NCBI GenBank assembly: GCA_946059285.1
Contig: CAMGMW010000007.1
Coordinates: 1-15,455 of the forward strand
Direction of reading: 5' to 3'
Origin: an uncultured Clostridia bacterium
GTDB lineage: Bacteria; Bacillota_A; Clostridia; Oscillospirales; Oscillospiraceae
Length of the DNA stretch: 15,455 nt
Shown here: positions 1-7,313 of the stretch, one piece after another
How positions within the stretch are numbered: the stretch's first letter is position 1
Layout: every line of letters starts with the position of its first letter
Program-made: the position numbers and the translations under genes
Notes under the pieces: generated by a model
The model's database searches: none
Told to the model about the DNA's origin: nothing
Seen by the model: only the letters and a program-made list of their open reading frames with translations

Positions 1-102
1 GGCGGCGGAAAACCAGGCTTTATTCAGGGGTCGGTCAGCGCCAGCCGCAAAGAAATCGAGGCATTTTTTACTCAACGGTTTTCGAAAGAAAACTTGCGAT
101 AG
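1..102 (+). CDS. C-terminus of a DHHA1-like (alanyl-tRNA editing type) protein, partial
   Basis: Frame 1 is open from the first base and reads 33 codons to TAG at 100-102. The peptide begins GGGKPGFIQGSVSAS and continues with an acidic-hydrophobic helix (KEIEAFF). A glycine-rich GGGxP motif followed by a Q-G stretch and a final helix is how the DHHA1 domain ends in alanyl-tRNA synthetases and free-standing alanyl-tRNA editing proteins. Only this tail is visible, so full identity and catalytic state cannot be judged. If correct, the protein would hydrolyse mischarged Ser- or Gly-tRNA(Ala). Its 3' end overlaps by 31 bases the 3' end of the convergent deacetylase gene. The DHHA1 assignment rests on one short motif. 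Confidence 0.45.
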   Translation, partial: GGGKPGFIQGSVSASRKEIEAFFTQRFSKENLR

Positions 103-761
103 ACACCGCCGCTTTCCATTGCCGTACCGGAAAGCAACGCCAGCTCGGAGACGGTTACGAAGTCATAGCCCTGCGCCTGTAATTGATCGATCACCTGCAG
201 CGCGGCATCGACACTGGAATTTGACATATCGTGCAGGAGAATAATGTCGCCGCAATGAACGCGGCTTGTAATGTGCCGCACAATACCGTCGATATCCGAA
301 CGCCGCCAGTCCTCCGGGTCAACGGACCACAAAATCACCGGCAGGTCGGCACAGACGGTCTGCTGCAGTACGAGAGAATCATACAGACCGCCGGGCGGAC
401 GCAGCAGCGTCGGAGCACAGCCGGCAGCTTCTGCCAGCTTTTGTGTGGCGGCGCTCAAATCGTCGCATACCTCTGACGGAGACATTTCCGTAAAAAAGCG
501 GTGCTGATCTCCGTGCATACCGATTTCATGTCCGTCTTCTGCTATGCGCTGCGTGATTTGAGGATACTGTTCAATTCGATAGCCGCAGAGGAAAAAGGTG
601 GCATGCACCTGCCGCTGCGCGAGCCCGTTCAGCAGTCGCTCCGTATATACGCCAGAGGGTCCGTCATCAAAAGTCAGAGCGAGATATTTCGGCTGCTCTG
701 CGGCGTGTACCGGATACAGCAGCAGCACTGCGCACAACAGCAGCGATAGCAATCGTTTCAA
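72..761 (-). CDS. Secreted polysaccharide deacetylase (NodB / carbohydrate esterase 4 family)
   Basis: The protein has 229 residues. It is expected to remove acetyl groups from N-acetylated glycans such as peptidoglycan or chitin-like polymers outside the membrane. The NodB motifs are in order: TFDDGP with the metal/catalytic aspartates, HGDQH as the H-x-x-x-H zinc site, RPPGG, VDPEDW, and the late ILLHD histidine-aspartate motif. I chose the TTG at 761: it lies 7 bases after GGAGAAAGGCGG and is followed at once by KRLLSLLLCAVLLLYPVHA, a typical signal peptide with cleavage likely after VHA. A longer ATG start at 809 would put 16 charged residues before the signal and has no clear ribosome site. 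No sporulation-specific feature is visible. It is divergent from the methyltransferase gene. The family call is firm; the substrate is unknown. Confidence 0.9.
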   Translation of the reverse strand: MKRLLSLLLCAVLLLYPVHAAEQPKYLALTFDDGPSGVYTERLLNGLAQRQVHATFFLCGYRIEQYPQITQRIAEDGHEIGMHGDQHRFFTEMSPSEVCDDLSAATQKLAEAAGCAPTLLRPPGGLYDSLVLQQTVCADLPVILWSVDPEDWRRSDIDGIVRHITSRVHCGDIILLHDMSNSSVDAALQVIDQLQAQGYDFVTVSELALLSGTAMESGGVYRKFSFENR

Positions 762-851
762 AACACATCCGCCTTTCTCCGATTTTTGGTTAGTATGTGC
801 CAAAAGCATGAGAAAACGGCACTCAAATTATGGAAAAAGGAGAATCGCAAA

Positions 852-1661
852 ATGATCCGTCCGGTCTGTCCGCTCTGCGGAAATATGCTTCAGAGCGAGG
901 CATGCGCGCTGCGCTGCGCACAGGGACATTCTTTCGATATTGCGAGGCAGGGCTATGTAAACCTGCTGACAGTGGACCGGAAGCATTCACTTTCTCCGGG
1001 GGACACCCGCGAGATGGTGGCGGCACGGCGTGCTTTCCTGAATGCCGGGTATTACGCGCCGATTGCGCAGGCAGTAGAGCGCGCCGTCAGGCTACACTGC
1101 CCGCAGGCAAACTGCGTTTTGGACGTGGGCTGCGGCGAAGGCTATTATTTGAAACAGCTTGCGTGGCTGCCGGAGCGGTGGGGGATTGATATATCCAAGG
1201 ACGCCGTGCGTTATGCTGCCGCCCGGGATAAAAACGCCCATTGGCTGACTGCCACGGCGGCACATCTGCCCTTTGCAGACAACACGTTTGACTGCGTACT
1301 GTCCATGTTCGCGCTGACGGTAGAGGGAGAGTTTGCCCGCGTATTGAAACGGGGCGGCGTTTTTGTGCAGGTACTTGCGGGAGAACGGCATTTACCGGCA
1401 CTGAAGGGGATCATTTATCCTGAATTGCATGAAAAGAAGAAGGACCCGCATCCCAAGCTGGAGGGGTTTGTTCTGCGGGAAAGTGAGACGCTCCGTTTTT
1501 CGTTTTCGCTGCAGTCGGCGGAAATGGTACACAATCTGCTATACATGACACCTCATGTCTGGCGGATTTCCAAAGAGGGCGCACAGCGTCTGGCGCAGAC
1601 CTCCGCATTGGAGGACTGTGCCGAGGTGATCGTGAACATCTATGGTAGACAAACCGATTGA
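852..1661 (+). CDS. rlmA: 23S rRNA (guanine-N1)-methyltransferase, RlmA/RrmA family
   Basis: The protein has 269 residues, the same size as the E. coli enzyme. It transfers a methyl group from S-adenosylmethionine to N1 of a guanine in hairpin 35 of 23S rRNA. In Gram-positive bacteria the usual target is G748 (RlmA-II/TlrB), in Gram-negatives G745; the sequence alone does not settle which. A zinc finger is formed by C6, C9, C22 and H26 (CPLCG ... CAQGHSFD), followed by the family signature GYVNLL and the PGD...M..ARR block. The SAM motif I VLDVGCGEGYY is at about 89-99. The ATG at 852 has AAGGAG 10 bases upstream; the longer start at 786 lacks a ribosome site. The next gene, prfA, lies 46 bases downstream on the same strand. 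This family can influence macrolide (tylosin) sensitivity. Confidence 0.88.
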   Translation: MIRPVCPLCGNMLQSEACALRCAQGHSFDIARQGYVNLLTVDRKHSLSPGDTREMVAARRAFLNAGYYAPIAQAVERAVRLHCPQANCVLDVGCGEGYYLKQLAWLPERWGIDISKDAVRYAAARDKNAHWLTATAAHLPFADNTFDCVLSMFALTVEGEFARVLKRGGVFVQVLAGERHLPALKGIIYPELHEKKKDPHPKLEGFVLRESETLRFSFSLQSAEMVHNLLYMTPHVWRISKEGAQRLAQTSALEDCAEVIVNIYGRQTD

Positions 1662-1707
1662 AATCTGGTAAAATAAGTCAAACTTACCGTATCATTTGGA
1701 GAACACT

Positions 1708-2784
1708 ATGCTGGAAAAGCTGAAATTGGTAGAAGAAAAGTATATTGAGCTGTGCGCGCGCTCAGAGCAGCCGGATTTTTACGCCGATCCCAAACGAGCG
1801 GCAGCGTTCAGGAAGGAGCAAAAAGAGCTGGAGCCGGTGGTGCATGCCTACCGGGCCTATTTACAGGCGCGACAGGATATGAATGACGCCACGGAAATGA
1901 TGGCGGCAGACCCGGAAATGAAGGCGTTTTGTCAGGAGGAATATGCGGCTGCAAAGCGCCGCAGTGAGGAGCTGGAGCAGGAACTGAAGCTGTTGCTTCT
2001 GCCGCGCGATCCGAATGACGACAAGAGCGTCCTGATGGAGATCCGCGGTGGTGTGGGCGGCGAGGAGAGCGCGCTGTTTGCTCACAGTCTGTTCCGTATG
2101 TATAATCTGTATGCGGCGTCAAAGGGATGGACGGTGGATCTGCTCAACTACAGCGAAACGGAGCTGGGCGGCATCAAGGAAGCGGATTTCGAAATTCGCG
2201 GTACCGGCGCCTATTCCCGGCTGAAATTTGAATCCGGGGTACACCGCGTGCAGCGGGTGCCGGAAACGGAATCCGGCGGCAGGGTGCATACCTCAACTGC
2301 TACCGTGGCAGTGCTGCCGGAGATGGAGGAAGCAGATGTGGAGATCCGTCCGGAGGACGTGGAAATGCAGGTATACCGTTCCTCCGGCGCAGGCGGTCAG
2401 CATATCAACAAGACTTCCTCAGCGGTACGTCTCATCCACAAGCCGACCGGCATCGTGGTTGCCTGCCAGGAGGAGCGCAGCCAGTTCCAGAACCGTGAAA
2501 AGTGTATGATGATGCTTTCTTCCAAGCTCTATCAGATGGAGCAGGAGCGCATAGAAAACGCCATTTCCAACGAGCGCCGCAGTCAGGTTGGCAGCGGGAT
2601 GCGAAACGAAAAAATCCGCACCTATAATTTCCCGCAGAGCCGCGTGACGGATCACCGCATCGGCTTGACGATCTATAAGATCGATTCCATTATGAACGGC
2701 GGACTGGACGAGATCATTGAACCGCTGATCGCCGCAGATCAGGCGGAAAAGCTCCGCCGCAGTGAAAGCAGTGACAAAACATGA
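1708..2784 (+). CDS. prfA: Peptide chain release factor 1
   Basis: The protein has 358 residues, the normal RF1 length. It recognises UAA and UAG in the ribosomal A site and triggers peptide release. The GGQ motif is at about 229-231 (SSGAGGQHINKTSSAVR), with the glutamine that is methylated by PrmC in other bacteria. The codon-reading tripeptide is P-E-T at 185-187; RF2 would have SPF at this place, so this is RF1. I start at ATG 1708 with TGGAGA 5 bases upstream; the TTG at 1696 would place the ribosome site inside the gene. The stop overlaps the next start as ATGA at 2781-2784, so the two are probably translationally coupled. prmC, a frequent neighbour, is not seen on either side within the window. 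Confidence 0.97.
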   Translation: MLEKLKLVEEKYIELCARSEQPDFYADPKRAAAFRKEQKELEPVVHAYRAYLQARQDMNDATEMMAADPEMKAFCQEEYAAAKRRSEELEQELKLLLLPRDPNDDKSVLMEIRGGVGGEESALFAHSLFRMYNLYAASKGWTVDLLNYSETELGGIKEADFEIRGTGAYSRLKFESGVHRVQRVPETESGGRVHTSTATVAVLPEMEEADVEIRPEDVEMQVYRSSGAGGQHINKTSSAVRLIHKPTGIVVACQEERSQFQNREKCMMMLSSKLYQMEQERIENAISNERRSQVGSGMRNEKIRTYNFPQSRVTDHRIGLTIYKIDSIMNGGLDEIIEPLIAADQAEKLRRSESSDKT

Positions 2785-3815
2785 AAACAAGAATGCTCTC
2801 TGCACAGCGGGAGGAGGATATCGCGCTGGCGGCAGAGATGATCAAAGAAGGAAACATTGTCGGATTCCCGACGGAAACCGTCTACGGGCTGGGCGCGGAC
2901 GGATTGAATGAGGACGCAGTGCGCCGTATTTTTGAGGCGAAGGGCAGACCGCAGGACAATCCGCTGATTCTGCACATCTCCGAACCGAAGGAGCTTGAGA
3001 CGATTTGTCATGACATTCCAGAAAGCGCATGGCGGCTGGCGGAGCGTTTTTGGCCGGGTCCGCTGACGATGGTGCTTCCCGCGCGGGAATTGGTGCCGAA
3101 GCGTACGACTGCCGGACTGGATACGGTAGCGGTGAGGTGCCCGAAAACGGAAGCGGCGCGAAAATTGATCCGGCTGGCGGGCGTTCCCGTTGCTGCGCCC
3201 TCTGCCAACCGATCGGGCAAACCGTCCACCACTACGGCGCAGCATGTGCTGTTCGATATGGACGGGCGAATCGCGGCGATTCTGGACGGCGGACCGTGTG
3301 AGGTGGGGGTGGAATCCACCATCGTGGACTTGACCGGCACTCGTCCGCGTCTGCTGCGCCCGGGCGGCGTGACGCCGGAGGAGCTGAAGGAACTACTTGG
3401 CGTACTGGACGTAGACCGTGCCGTGCTGGGGCAGATTTCCAATGATACGGTGGTGCGTGCGCCCGGCATGAAGTACAAGCATTATGCGCCATCGGCGGAG
3501 GTAATTATCGTTGCCGGCAGCAGCGAGGCTGCCTCTGCGTATGTACATCGGCATTTTCAGCCCGGTGAGGCGACACTCTGCTTTGAAGAGGAACTTCCCT
3601 TATTTTCTGACTGTAATCCCACCGCATATGGACGCGCTGATGAGGTGCGGACTTTGTCCGCGGGGCTGTTTGCCGCGCTGCGGGAGTTAGACCGCGCGGA
3701 TATCACGACGATCTATGCCCGCTGCCCGGAGGGGGGCGGCGTTGCTTATGCTGTAGGCAACCGCCTGAAGAAAGCCGCCGGCTTCCACGTGGTCAATGCG
3801 GAGGAAACACGATGA
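2781..3815 (+). CDS. sua5: L-threonylcarbamoyladenylate synthase, Sua5/YwlC type
   Basis: The protein has 344 residues. It makes threonylcarbamoyl-AMP from threonine, bicarbonate and ATP, the first step of t6A37 tRNA modification. The YrdC-type catalytic domain fills about residues 10-200: PTETVYGLG at 30-38, KGRPQDNPL at 54-62, and the APSANRSG motif near 140. A linker with APGMKYKHYAP leads to the C-terminal Sua5 domain, which short YrdC/TsaC proteins lack. The start ATG overlaps the prfA stop (ATGA), and its own stop overlaps the coaE start in the same way. The order prfA-sua5-coaE is common in Clostridium-class genomes by general knowledge. No key motif is missing. Confidence 0.95.
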   Translation: MKTRMLSAQREEDIALAAEMIKEGNIVGFPTETVYGLGADGLNEDAVRRIFEAKGRPQDNPLILHISEPKELETICHDIPESAWRLAERFWPGPLTMVLPARELVPKRTTAGLDTVAVRCPKTEAARKLIRLAGVPVAAPSANRSGKPSTTTAQHVLFDMDGRIAAILDGGPCEVGVESTIVDLTGTRPRLLRPGGVTPEELKELLGVLDVDRAVLGQISNDTVVRAPGMKYKHYAPSAEVIIVAGSSEAASAYVHRHFQPGEATLCFEEELPLFSDCNPTAYGRADEVRTLSAGLFAALRELDRADITTIYARCPEGGGVAYAVGNRLKKAAGFHVVNAEETR

Positions 3816-5794
3816 GGGTGCTGGGGATTACCGGCGGCACCGGCAGCGGGAAAACCACGCTCCTGCGTGCGGCGAAGGCGCTGGGTGCGTACACCATTGA
3901 CTGCGATGCGCTGTACCACCGCTTGCTGCAAACAGACGCTGCATTGCGCGATGCTCTTGCCGCGGCGTTTCCGTCTGCATTTCAAAATCACGAATTGCAG
4001 CGCAGGGAATTGGGGAAACTGGTATTTACGGATGCCGATGCGCTGGCGACGCTGAACGCCATTGCGCATCCGGTTGTTACGGCAGAGGTGCGCCGGCTGT
4101 TGGCGGCGCGGAATGAGCCGTTTGCCGCAATCGACGCGATTGCGTTGTTTGAGAGCGGTCTCGCAGAGCTTTGCGAGGTTACCGTTGCGGTTACGGCGCC
4201 GGAGGAAATACGGGTACGTCGCCTGATGAAGCGGGACGGCATTTCTCCGGAGTACGCGCTTGCCCGTATTCGGGCACAGAAAACGGACGATATGTTTTCC
4301 GCGCAGGCAGACTATACACTGCAGACGGCGGGAGAGTCCCCGGAAGAATTCTCGGAACAGTGCATACAATTTCTGAAAGGAGTTATTCATATGGCAAATT
4401 ACGAGGAACTGCGCAAAGAGTTGCTCTTTGCGCCGAAAAACGGCTATGACCGCATCTCACCGGAGGATCTGGCGGCGATGGAGGCGTACTGCAGGGAGTA
4501 TATCGACTTTATCAGCGCCTGCAAGATTGAGCGGGAAGCGGTGACATGGACCATTGCGGAGGCGCAGAAGGCGGGCTTTACGCCTCTTACTCCCGGCATG
4601 CAGCTGAAGCCCGGCGACCGTGTCTACGGCAATAACCACGGGAAAAGCGCAATTTTTGCGGTGATCGGCAGTGAAAGCCTCGATCACGGCGCACATATCT
4701 GTGCAGCGCATATCGATTCTCCGCGGCTTGATCTGAAGCCGAATCCGCTGTATGAGGACAGCGAGCTGGCATATTTTAAGACGCACTACTACGGCGGTAT
4801 CAAGAAGTATCAGTGGACGACGACACCGCTGGCGCTCCACGGCGTGGTGGCAAAGAAGGATGGCACCGTGGTGAACGTGACCATCGGCGAGGACGGGAAC
4901 GATCCGGTCCTTTGCGTGACGGATCTTCTGATCCATTTGGCAGCCGACCAGATGAAAAAGACGCTGGCGGACGGAGTTACCGGTGAAAATCTGAACATTC
5001 TTTTGGGCAGCCGTCCCCTGACGGAGGACGAGGGCGCAGATCGGGTAAAGTTTGCTGTTCTGCTGCTTCTGCATGAGAAATACGGCATTACGGAGGACGA
5101 TTTCCTGTCCGCCGAGCTGACGATGGTCCCTGCCGGCCCTGCAAGAGAGGCGGGACTGGACCGGAGCATGATCGCCGCGTACGGTCATGACGACCGCGTC
5201 TGCGCTTATGCGGCCTTCCGCCCGCTTTTGACTCTGGGGACACCGAAAAAGACAGCGGTGTGCGTTCTTGCGGACAAGGAAGAAATCGGATCGGAGGGCA
5301 TTTCCGGCATGCAGAGCGACTATTTCGAAACATTCATGAGCGACCTGTGCGACGCGGAAGGCGTAAGTCTGCGGCGCTGCTTTGAAAGCTCTTTTTGCCT
5401 CTCAGCGGATGTCAGCAATGCCTTTGATCCCATCTATGCCGAGACCTGCGACCGAAGGAATAACACAAAGCTCAATTACGGCACCGGTATTTTTAAATAC
5501 ACCGGCGCACGCGGCAAGTCCGGCAGCTCCGACGCGGCCGCGGAAGTCATGGCGTATGTGCGCCGTCTGTTCTCCGAGCATGACGTGATCTGGCAGACGG
5601 GCGAACTGGGCAAAGTCGATCAGGGCGGTGGCGGTACGGTCGCCTGCTACATGGCGAACCGTAATATCGAGACGGTGGACGCGGGCGTACCGGTGCTGTC
5701 CATGCATGCGCCGATGGAGCTCGTCTCCAAGCTGGATACCTATATGACCTACAAGGGCATGAAGGTCTTTTACGAGGACGGAATCGAAAACTGA
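3812..5794 (+). CDS. coaE: Dephospho-CoA kinase read in frame into an M18 aminopeptidase (660-residue fusion frame)
   Basis: Residues 1 to about 190 form a full dephospho-CoA kinase, which phosphorylates dephospho-CoA with ATP in the last step of CoA synthesis. Visible motifs are the P-loop GGTGSGKT at 8-15, the DCDALYH acid-binding segment, the HP(V)V..E block and the RIRAQ arginine region. The kinase has normal length but no stop codon: the frame passes through CIQFLKGVIHM into the aminopeptidase at residue 194 and stops only at 5794. It starts at the ATG overlapping the sua5 stop, with GGAGGA upstream. One base change (for example CAA, AAA or GGA in codons just before 4391) would restore a stop. 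A TGA in the +1 frame at 4374-4376 sits at the expected end, so a base lost in assembly is also possible. Whether a fused protein is made is unknown. Confidence 0.8.
   Translation: MRVLGITGGTGSGKTTLLRAAKALGAYTIDCDALYHRLLQTDAALRDALAAAFPSAFQNHELQRRELGKLVFTDADALATLNAIAHPVVTAEVRRLLAARNEPFAAIDAIALFESGLAELCEVTVAVTAPEEIRVRRLMKRDGISPEYALARIRAQKTDDMFSAQADYTLQTAGESPEEFSEQCIQFLKGVIHMANYEELRKELLFAPKNGYDRISPEDLAAMEAYCREYIDFISACKIEREAVTWTIAEAQKAGFTPLTPGMQLKPGDRVYGNNHGKSAIFAVIGSESLDHGAHICAAHIDSPRLDLKPNPLYEDSELAYFKTHYYGGIKKYQWTTTPLALHGVVAKKDGTVVNVTIGEDGNDPVLCVTDLLIHLAADQMKKTLADGVTGENLNILLGSRPLTEDEGADRVKFAVLLLLHEKYGITEDDFLSAELTMVPAGPAREAGLDRSMIAAYGHDDRVCAYAAFRPLLTLGTPKKTAVCVLADKEEIGSEGISGMQSDYFETFMSDLCDAEGVSLRRCFESSFCLSADVSNAFDPIYAETCDRRNNTKLNYGTGIFKYTGARGKSGSSDAAAEVMAYVRRLFSEHDVIWQTGELGKVDQGGGGTVACYMANRNIETVDAGVPVLSMHAPMELVSKLDTYMTYKGMKVFYEDGIEN
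4376..4382 (+). promoter_or_regulatory. Internal ribosome binding site in front of the aminopeptidase
   Basis: AAAGGAG lies 8 bases upstream of the ATG at 4391, inside the open frame that continues from coaE. It is at least as strong as the sites before coaE and prfA. It argues that the aminopeptidase is still made as a separate protein, whatever happens to the read-through product. Confidence 0.75.
4391..5794 (+). CDS. M18 family aminopeptidase (internal start; overlaps the coaE fusion frame)
   Basis: From the internal ATG the protein has 467 residues, the usual size of M18 aspartyl/aminoacyl aminopeptidases. These are dinuclear-zinc cytoplasmic enzymes that form dodecamers and remove N-terminal residues from peptides. 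The metal and catalytic motifs are complete: AAHIDSPR (about 105-112) with the first histidine, ADKEEIGSEG with the paired glutamates, SADVSNAFDP with the aspartate, and VLSMHAPMEL with the last histidine. GTGIFKYTGARGKSGS is another family block. Its natural N-terminus (ANYEELRKELL) and its own AAAGGAG site support independent initiation at 4391. The gene ends 19 bases before a strong terminator and is the last of the operon. Substrate preference cannot be read from the sequence. Confidence 0.92.
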   Translation: MANYEELRKELLFAPKNGYDRISPEDLAAMEAYCREYIDFISACKIEREAVTWTIAEAQKAGFTPLTPGMQLKPGDRVYGNNHGKSAIFAVIGSESLDHGAHICAAHIDSPRLDLKPNPLYEDSELAYFKTHYYGGIKKYQWTTTPLALHGVVAKKDGTVVNVTIGEDGNDPVLCVTDLLIHLAADQMKKTLADGVTGENLNILLGSRPLTEDEGADRVKFAVLLLLHEKYGITEDDFLSAELTMVPAGPAREAGLDRSMIAAYGHDDRVCAYAAFRPLLTLGTPKKTAVCVLADKEEIGSEGISGMQSDYFETFMSDLCDAEGVSLRRCFESSFCLSADVSNAFDPIYAETCDRRNNTKLNYGTGIFKYTGARGKSGSSDAAAEVMAYVRRLFSEHDVIWQTGELGKVDQGGGGTVACYMANRNIETVDAGVPVLSMHAPMELVSKLDTYMTYKGMKVFYEDGIEN

Positions 5795-5813
5795 TCAAAA
5801 CGACGTTTTAATC

Positions 5814-5860
5814 ACTGGCAGCGTGTCAAAAAGTCTTTTGACACGCTGCCAGTTTTCTTT
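5814..5860 (+). terminator. Intrinsic terminator of the rlmA/prfA-to-aminopeptidase run
   Basis: A perfect 18-bp stem (5814-5831 with 5836-5853) closes a 4-base loop AGTC and is followed by TTTTCTTT. It lies just after the aminopeptidase stop codon. The arms begin ACTGGCAGCGTGTC. Confidence 0.93.
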
Positions 5861-5865
5861 CACCA

Positions 5866-5896
5866 AAAAGGGCAGGGATGTTAGACATCCCTGCCC
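5866..5896 (-). terminator. Intrinsic terminator of the thyA-folA operon
   Basis: A perfect 12-bp stem (GGGCAGGGATGT, 5870-5881, with 5885-5896) and a 3-base loop. On the minus strand it is followed by TTTTT, so it ends transcripts coming from folA. It stands back-to-back with the plus-strand terminator. Confidence 0.9.
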
Positions 5897-5917
5897 AGAG
5901 AAAAGTGCAATATCGTA

Positions 5918-6427
5918 TTATAACAGCTGTGGGTTTTGGTTCACATAATCTATAAACTGAAAGACCATTCCATTTTCCTCCTGCGGCGCTGAGGATGCTG
6001 TGACGCACCATTCAGGCAGCGCGTCCAAATCGGGGAAAAAACGGTCAGCTTCCGCATGCAAAAACGTTTTTGTCACCAGCGTACGGTCACAATAGGGCAG
6101 CAGCGCCCGATAAACGCTCTCGCCGCCGACTACACAGAGTTCCTCCCGGGGCAGAGTGCGCAGGTGTGACAACAGTGCCGGCAAATCATGAAAAACCTGC
6201 GCGTTTTCCACAGTAAAGTTCGGAGATTTCGACAAAATAAGATGTTTTCTTCCTTTTAAAGGCTTTTTTTGCGGAAAGGTCTCCAGTGTTTTCCGCCCCA
6301 AGATCAACGTCTTTCCCGCAGTCAGGGCACGAAAACGCCGCAAATCAGCGGAGATTGACACCAAAAGCGCGTTTTCCCGTCCGATCCCCCAATCCGGGGT
6401 TACATTCACTATTGCATCCATGGGCAT
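5918..6427 (-). CDS. folA: Dihydrofolate reductase
   Basis: The protein has 169 residues (167 if the second ATG at 6421 is used). It reduces dihydrofolate to tetrahydrofolate with NADPH, recycling the dihydrofolate made by ThyA next door. Motifs: WGIGREN near the N-terminus, the active-site acid in SADLRRFRALT, TLILGRKTLETFP for NADPH binding, and VVGGESVYRALLP, the classical GGxxxY block. The start codon is 2 bases beyond the thyA stop and has no good Shine-Dalgarno, so translation is probably coupled to thyA. The thyA-folA pair is a very common operon. The sequence looks like an ordinary chromosomal type; nothing visible marks it as a mobile trimethoprim-resistance enzyme. Confidence 0.95.
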   Translation of the reverse strand: MPMDAIVNVTPDWGIGRENALLVSISADLRRFRALTAGKTLILGRKTLETFPQKKPLKGRKHLILSKSPNFTVENAQVFHDLPALLSHLRTLPREELCVVGGESVYRALLPYCDRTLVTKTFLHAEADRFFPDLDALPEWCVTASSAPQEENGMVFQFIDYVNQNPQLL

Positions 6428-6429
6428 TG

Positions 6430-7260
6430 TCAGACCGCGACGGGAATCTTTTCATTGAACTCGTGCCAACGGTAGTTTTCCAGGGTGAAATCCGACACAG
6501 TGAAGTCGTAAAAATCATGCACAGACGGGTTTACATAAAATTTTGGCGCAGGGAGCGGCTCTTTCTCCAGCATCCGTTCCACCAGCGGCACATGCCGGTC
6601 ATAGATATGGCAGTCAGCGATGACATGCACCAACTCACCCGCCTCCAGTCCGCAGACCTGCGCCAGCATGTGCACCAGCACGGCGTACTGTACCACATTC
6701 CAGTTGTTCGCCGTCAGCATATCCTGCGAACGCTGGTTCAGGATTGCGTTCAGAGTGTTTCCGCTGATGTTAAAGGTCATGGAATAAGCGCACGGATACA
6801 GCGCCATCTCATTCAGGTCGGCAAAATTATACAGATTGGTCATGATGCGGCGGCTGGCGGGATTGTGCGTTAAATCGTACAGCACGCGGTCCACCTGATC
6901 GAATTCCCCTTCGGGGTAGCGATGCTTTACACCGAGCTGATAACCATAAGCCTTGCCGATCGAGCCGTTCTCATCCGCCCAACTGTCCCAAATATGACTG
7001 CCCAGCTCCCGAACGTTATTCGATTTTTTCTGCCAAATCCACAAAAGCTCGTCAATGCACGATTTGTAGTATGTCCGCCGCAGCGTCATGATCGGGAATT
7101 CATTCCGCAGATCGTAACGGTTGACGATACCGAAGCATTTGACGGTGTGGGCGGGAGTGCCGTCCTGCCAGTGGGGACGTACTTCCAAATCGGTATCCCA
7201 AACACCTTCGGATAAGATTTTTCTGCAGGTTTCAATGTAAATCAGGTCTGCCTTGCTCAT
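6430..7260 (-). CDS. thyA: Thymidylate synthase (ThyA type)
   Basis: The protein has 276 residues. It methylates dUMP to dTMP using methylene-tetrahydrofolate and gives dihydrofolate as by-product. The nucleophilic cysteine is C157 in ALYPCAYSM; the usual histidine after it (PCH in E. coli) is alanine here. Other hallmarks are intact: the RSQD phosphate-binding arginine block at about 177-180, NNWNVVQYA, and HIYDRH near the C-terminus. I chose ATG 7260 with GGAG about 10 bases upstream; the GTG at 7269 would sit too close to that site. Transcription starts from the promoter at 7285-7313 and continues into folA. The class is certain, and the enzyme belongs to a divergent ThyA branch. Confidence 0.95.
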   Translation of the reverse strand: MSKADLIYIETCRKILSEGVWDTDLEVRPHWQDGTPAHTVKCFGIVNRYDLRNEFPIMTLRRTYYKSCIDELLWIWQKKSNNVRELGSHIWDSWADENGSIGKAYGYQLGVKHRYPEGEFDQVDRVLYDLTHNPASRRIMTNLYNFADLNEMALYPCAYSMTFNISGNTLNAILNQRSQDMLTANNWNVVQYAVLVHMLAQVCGLEAGELVHVIADCHIYDRHVPLVERMLEKEPLPAPKFYVNPSVHDFYDFTVSDFTLENYRWHEFNEKIPVAV

Positions 7261-7284
7261 GCGCACCACGCTCCATTCCTATGA

Positions 7285-7313
7285 AGCATATCAAAAAAAT
7301 AACTGCTTGTCAA
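7285..7313 (-). promoter_or_regulatory. Sigma-A promoter of thyA-folA
   Basis: On the minus strand TTGACA (7313-7308) and TATGCT (7290-7285) are separated by exactly 17 bases. The start point would be near 7278, giving a leader of about 18 bases with the thyA ribosome site. The -35 box overlaps the stop codon of the IclR gene. Confidence 0.8.

Noticed and set aside
784..805. Inverted repeat TTTTGG-N10-CCAAAA between the deacetylase and rlmA genes as an operator
   Set aside because: Arms are only 6 bp and low-complexity, and no clear promoter could be placed next to it, so the evidence is too weak to annotate.
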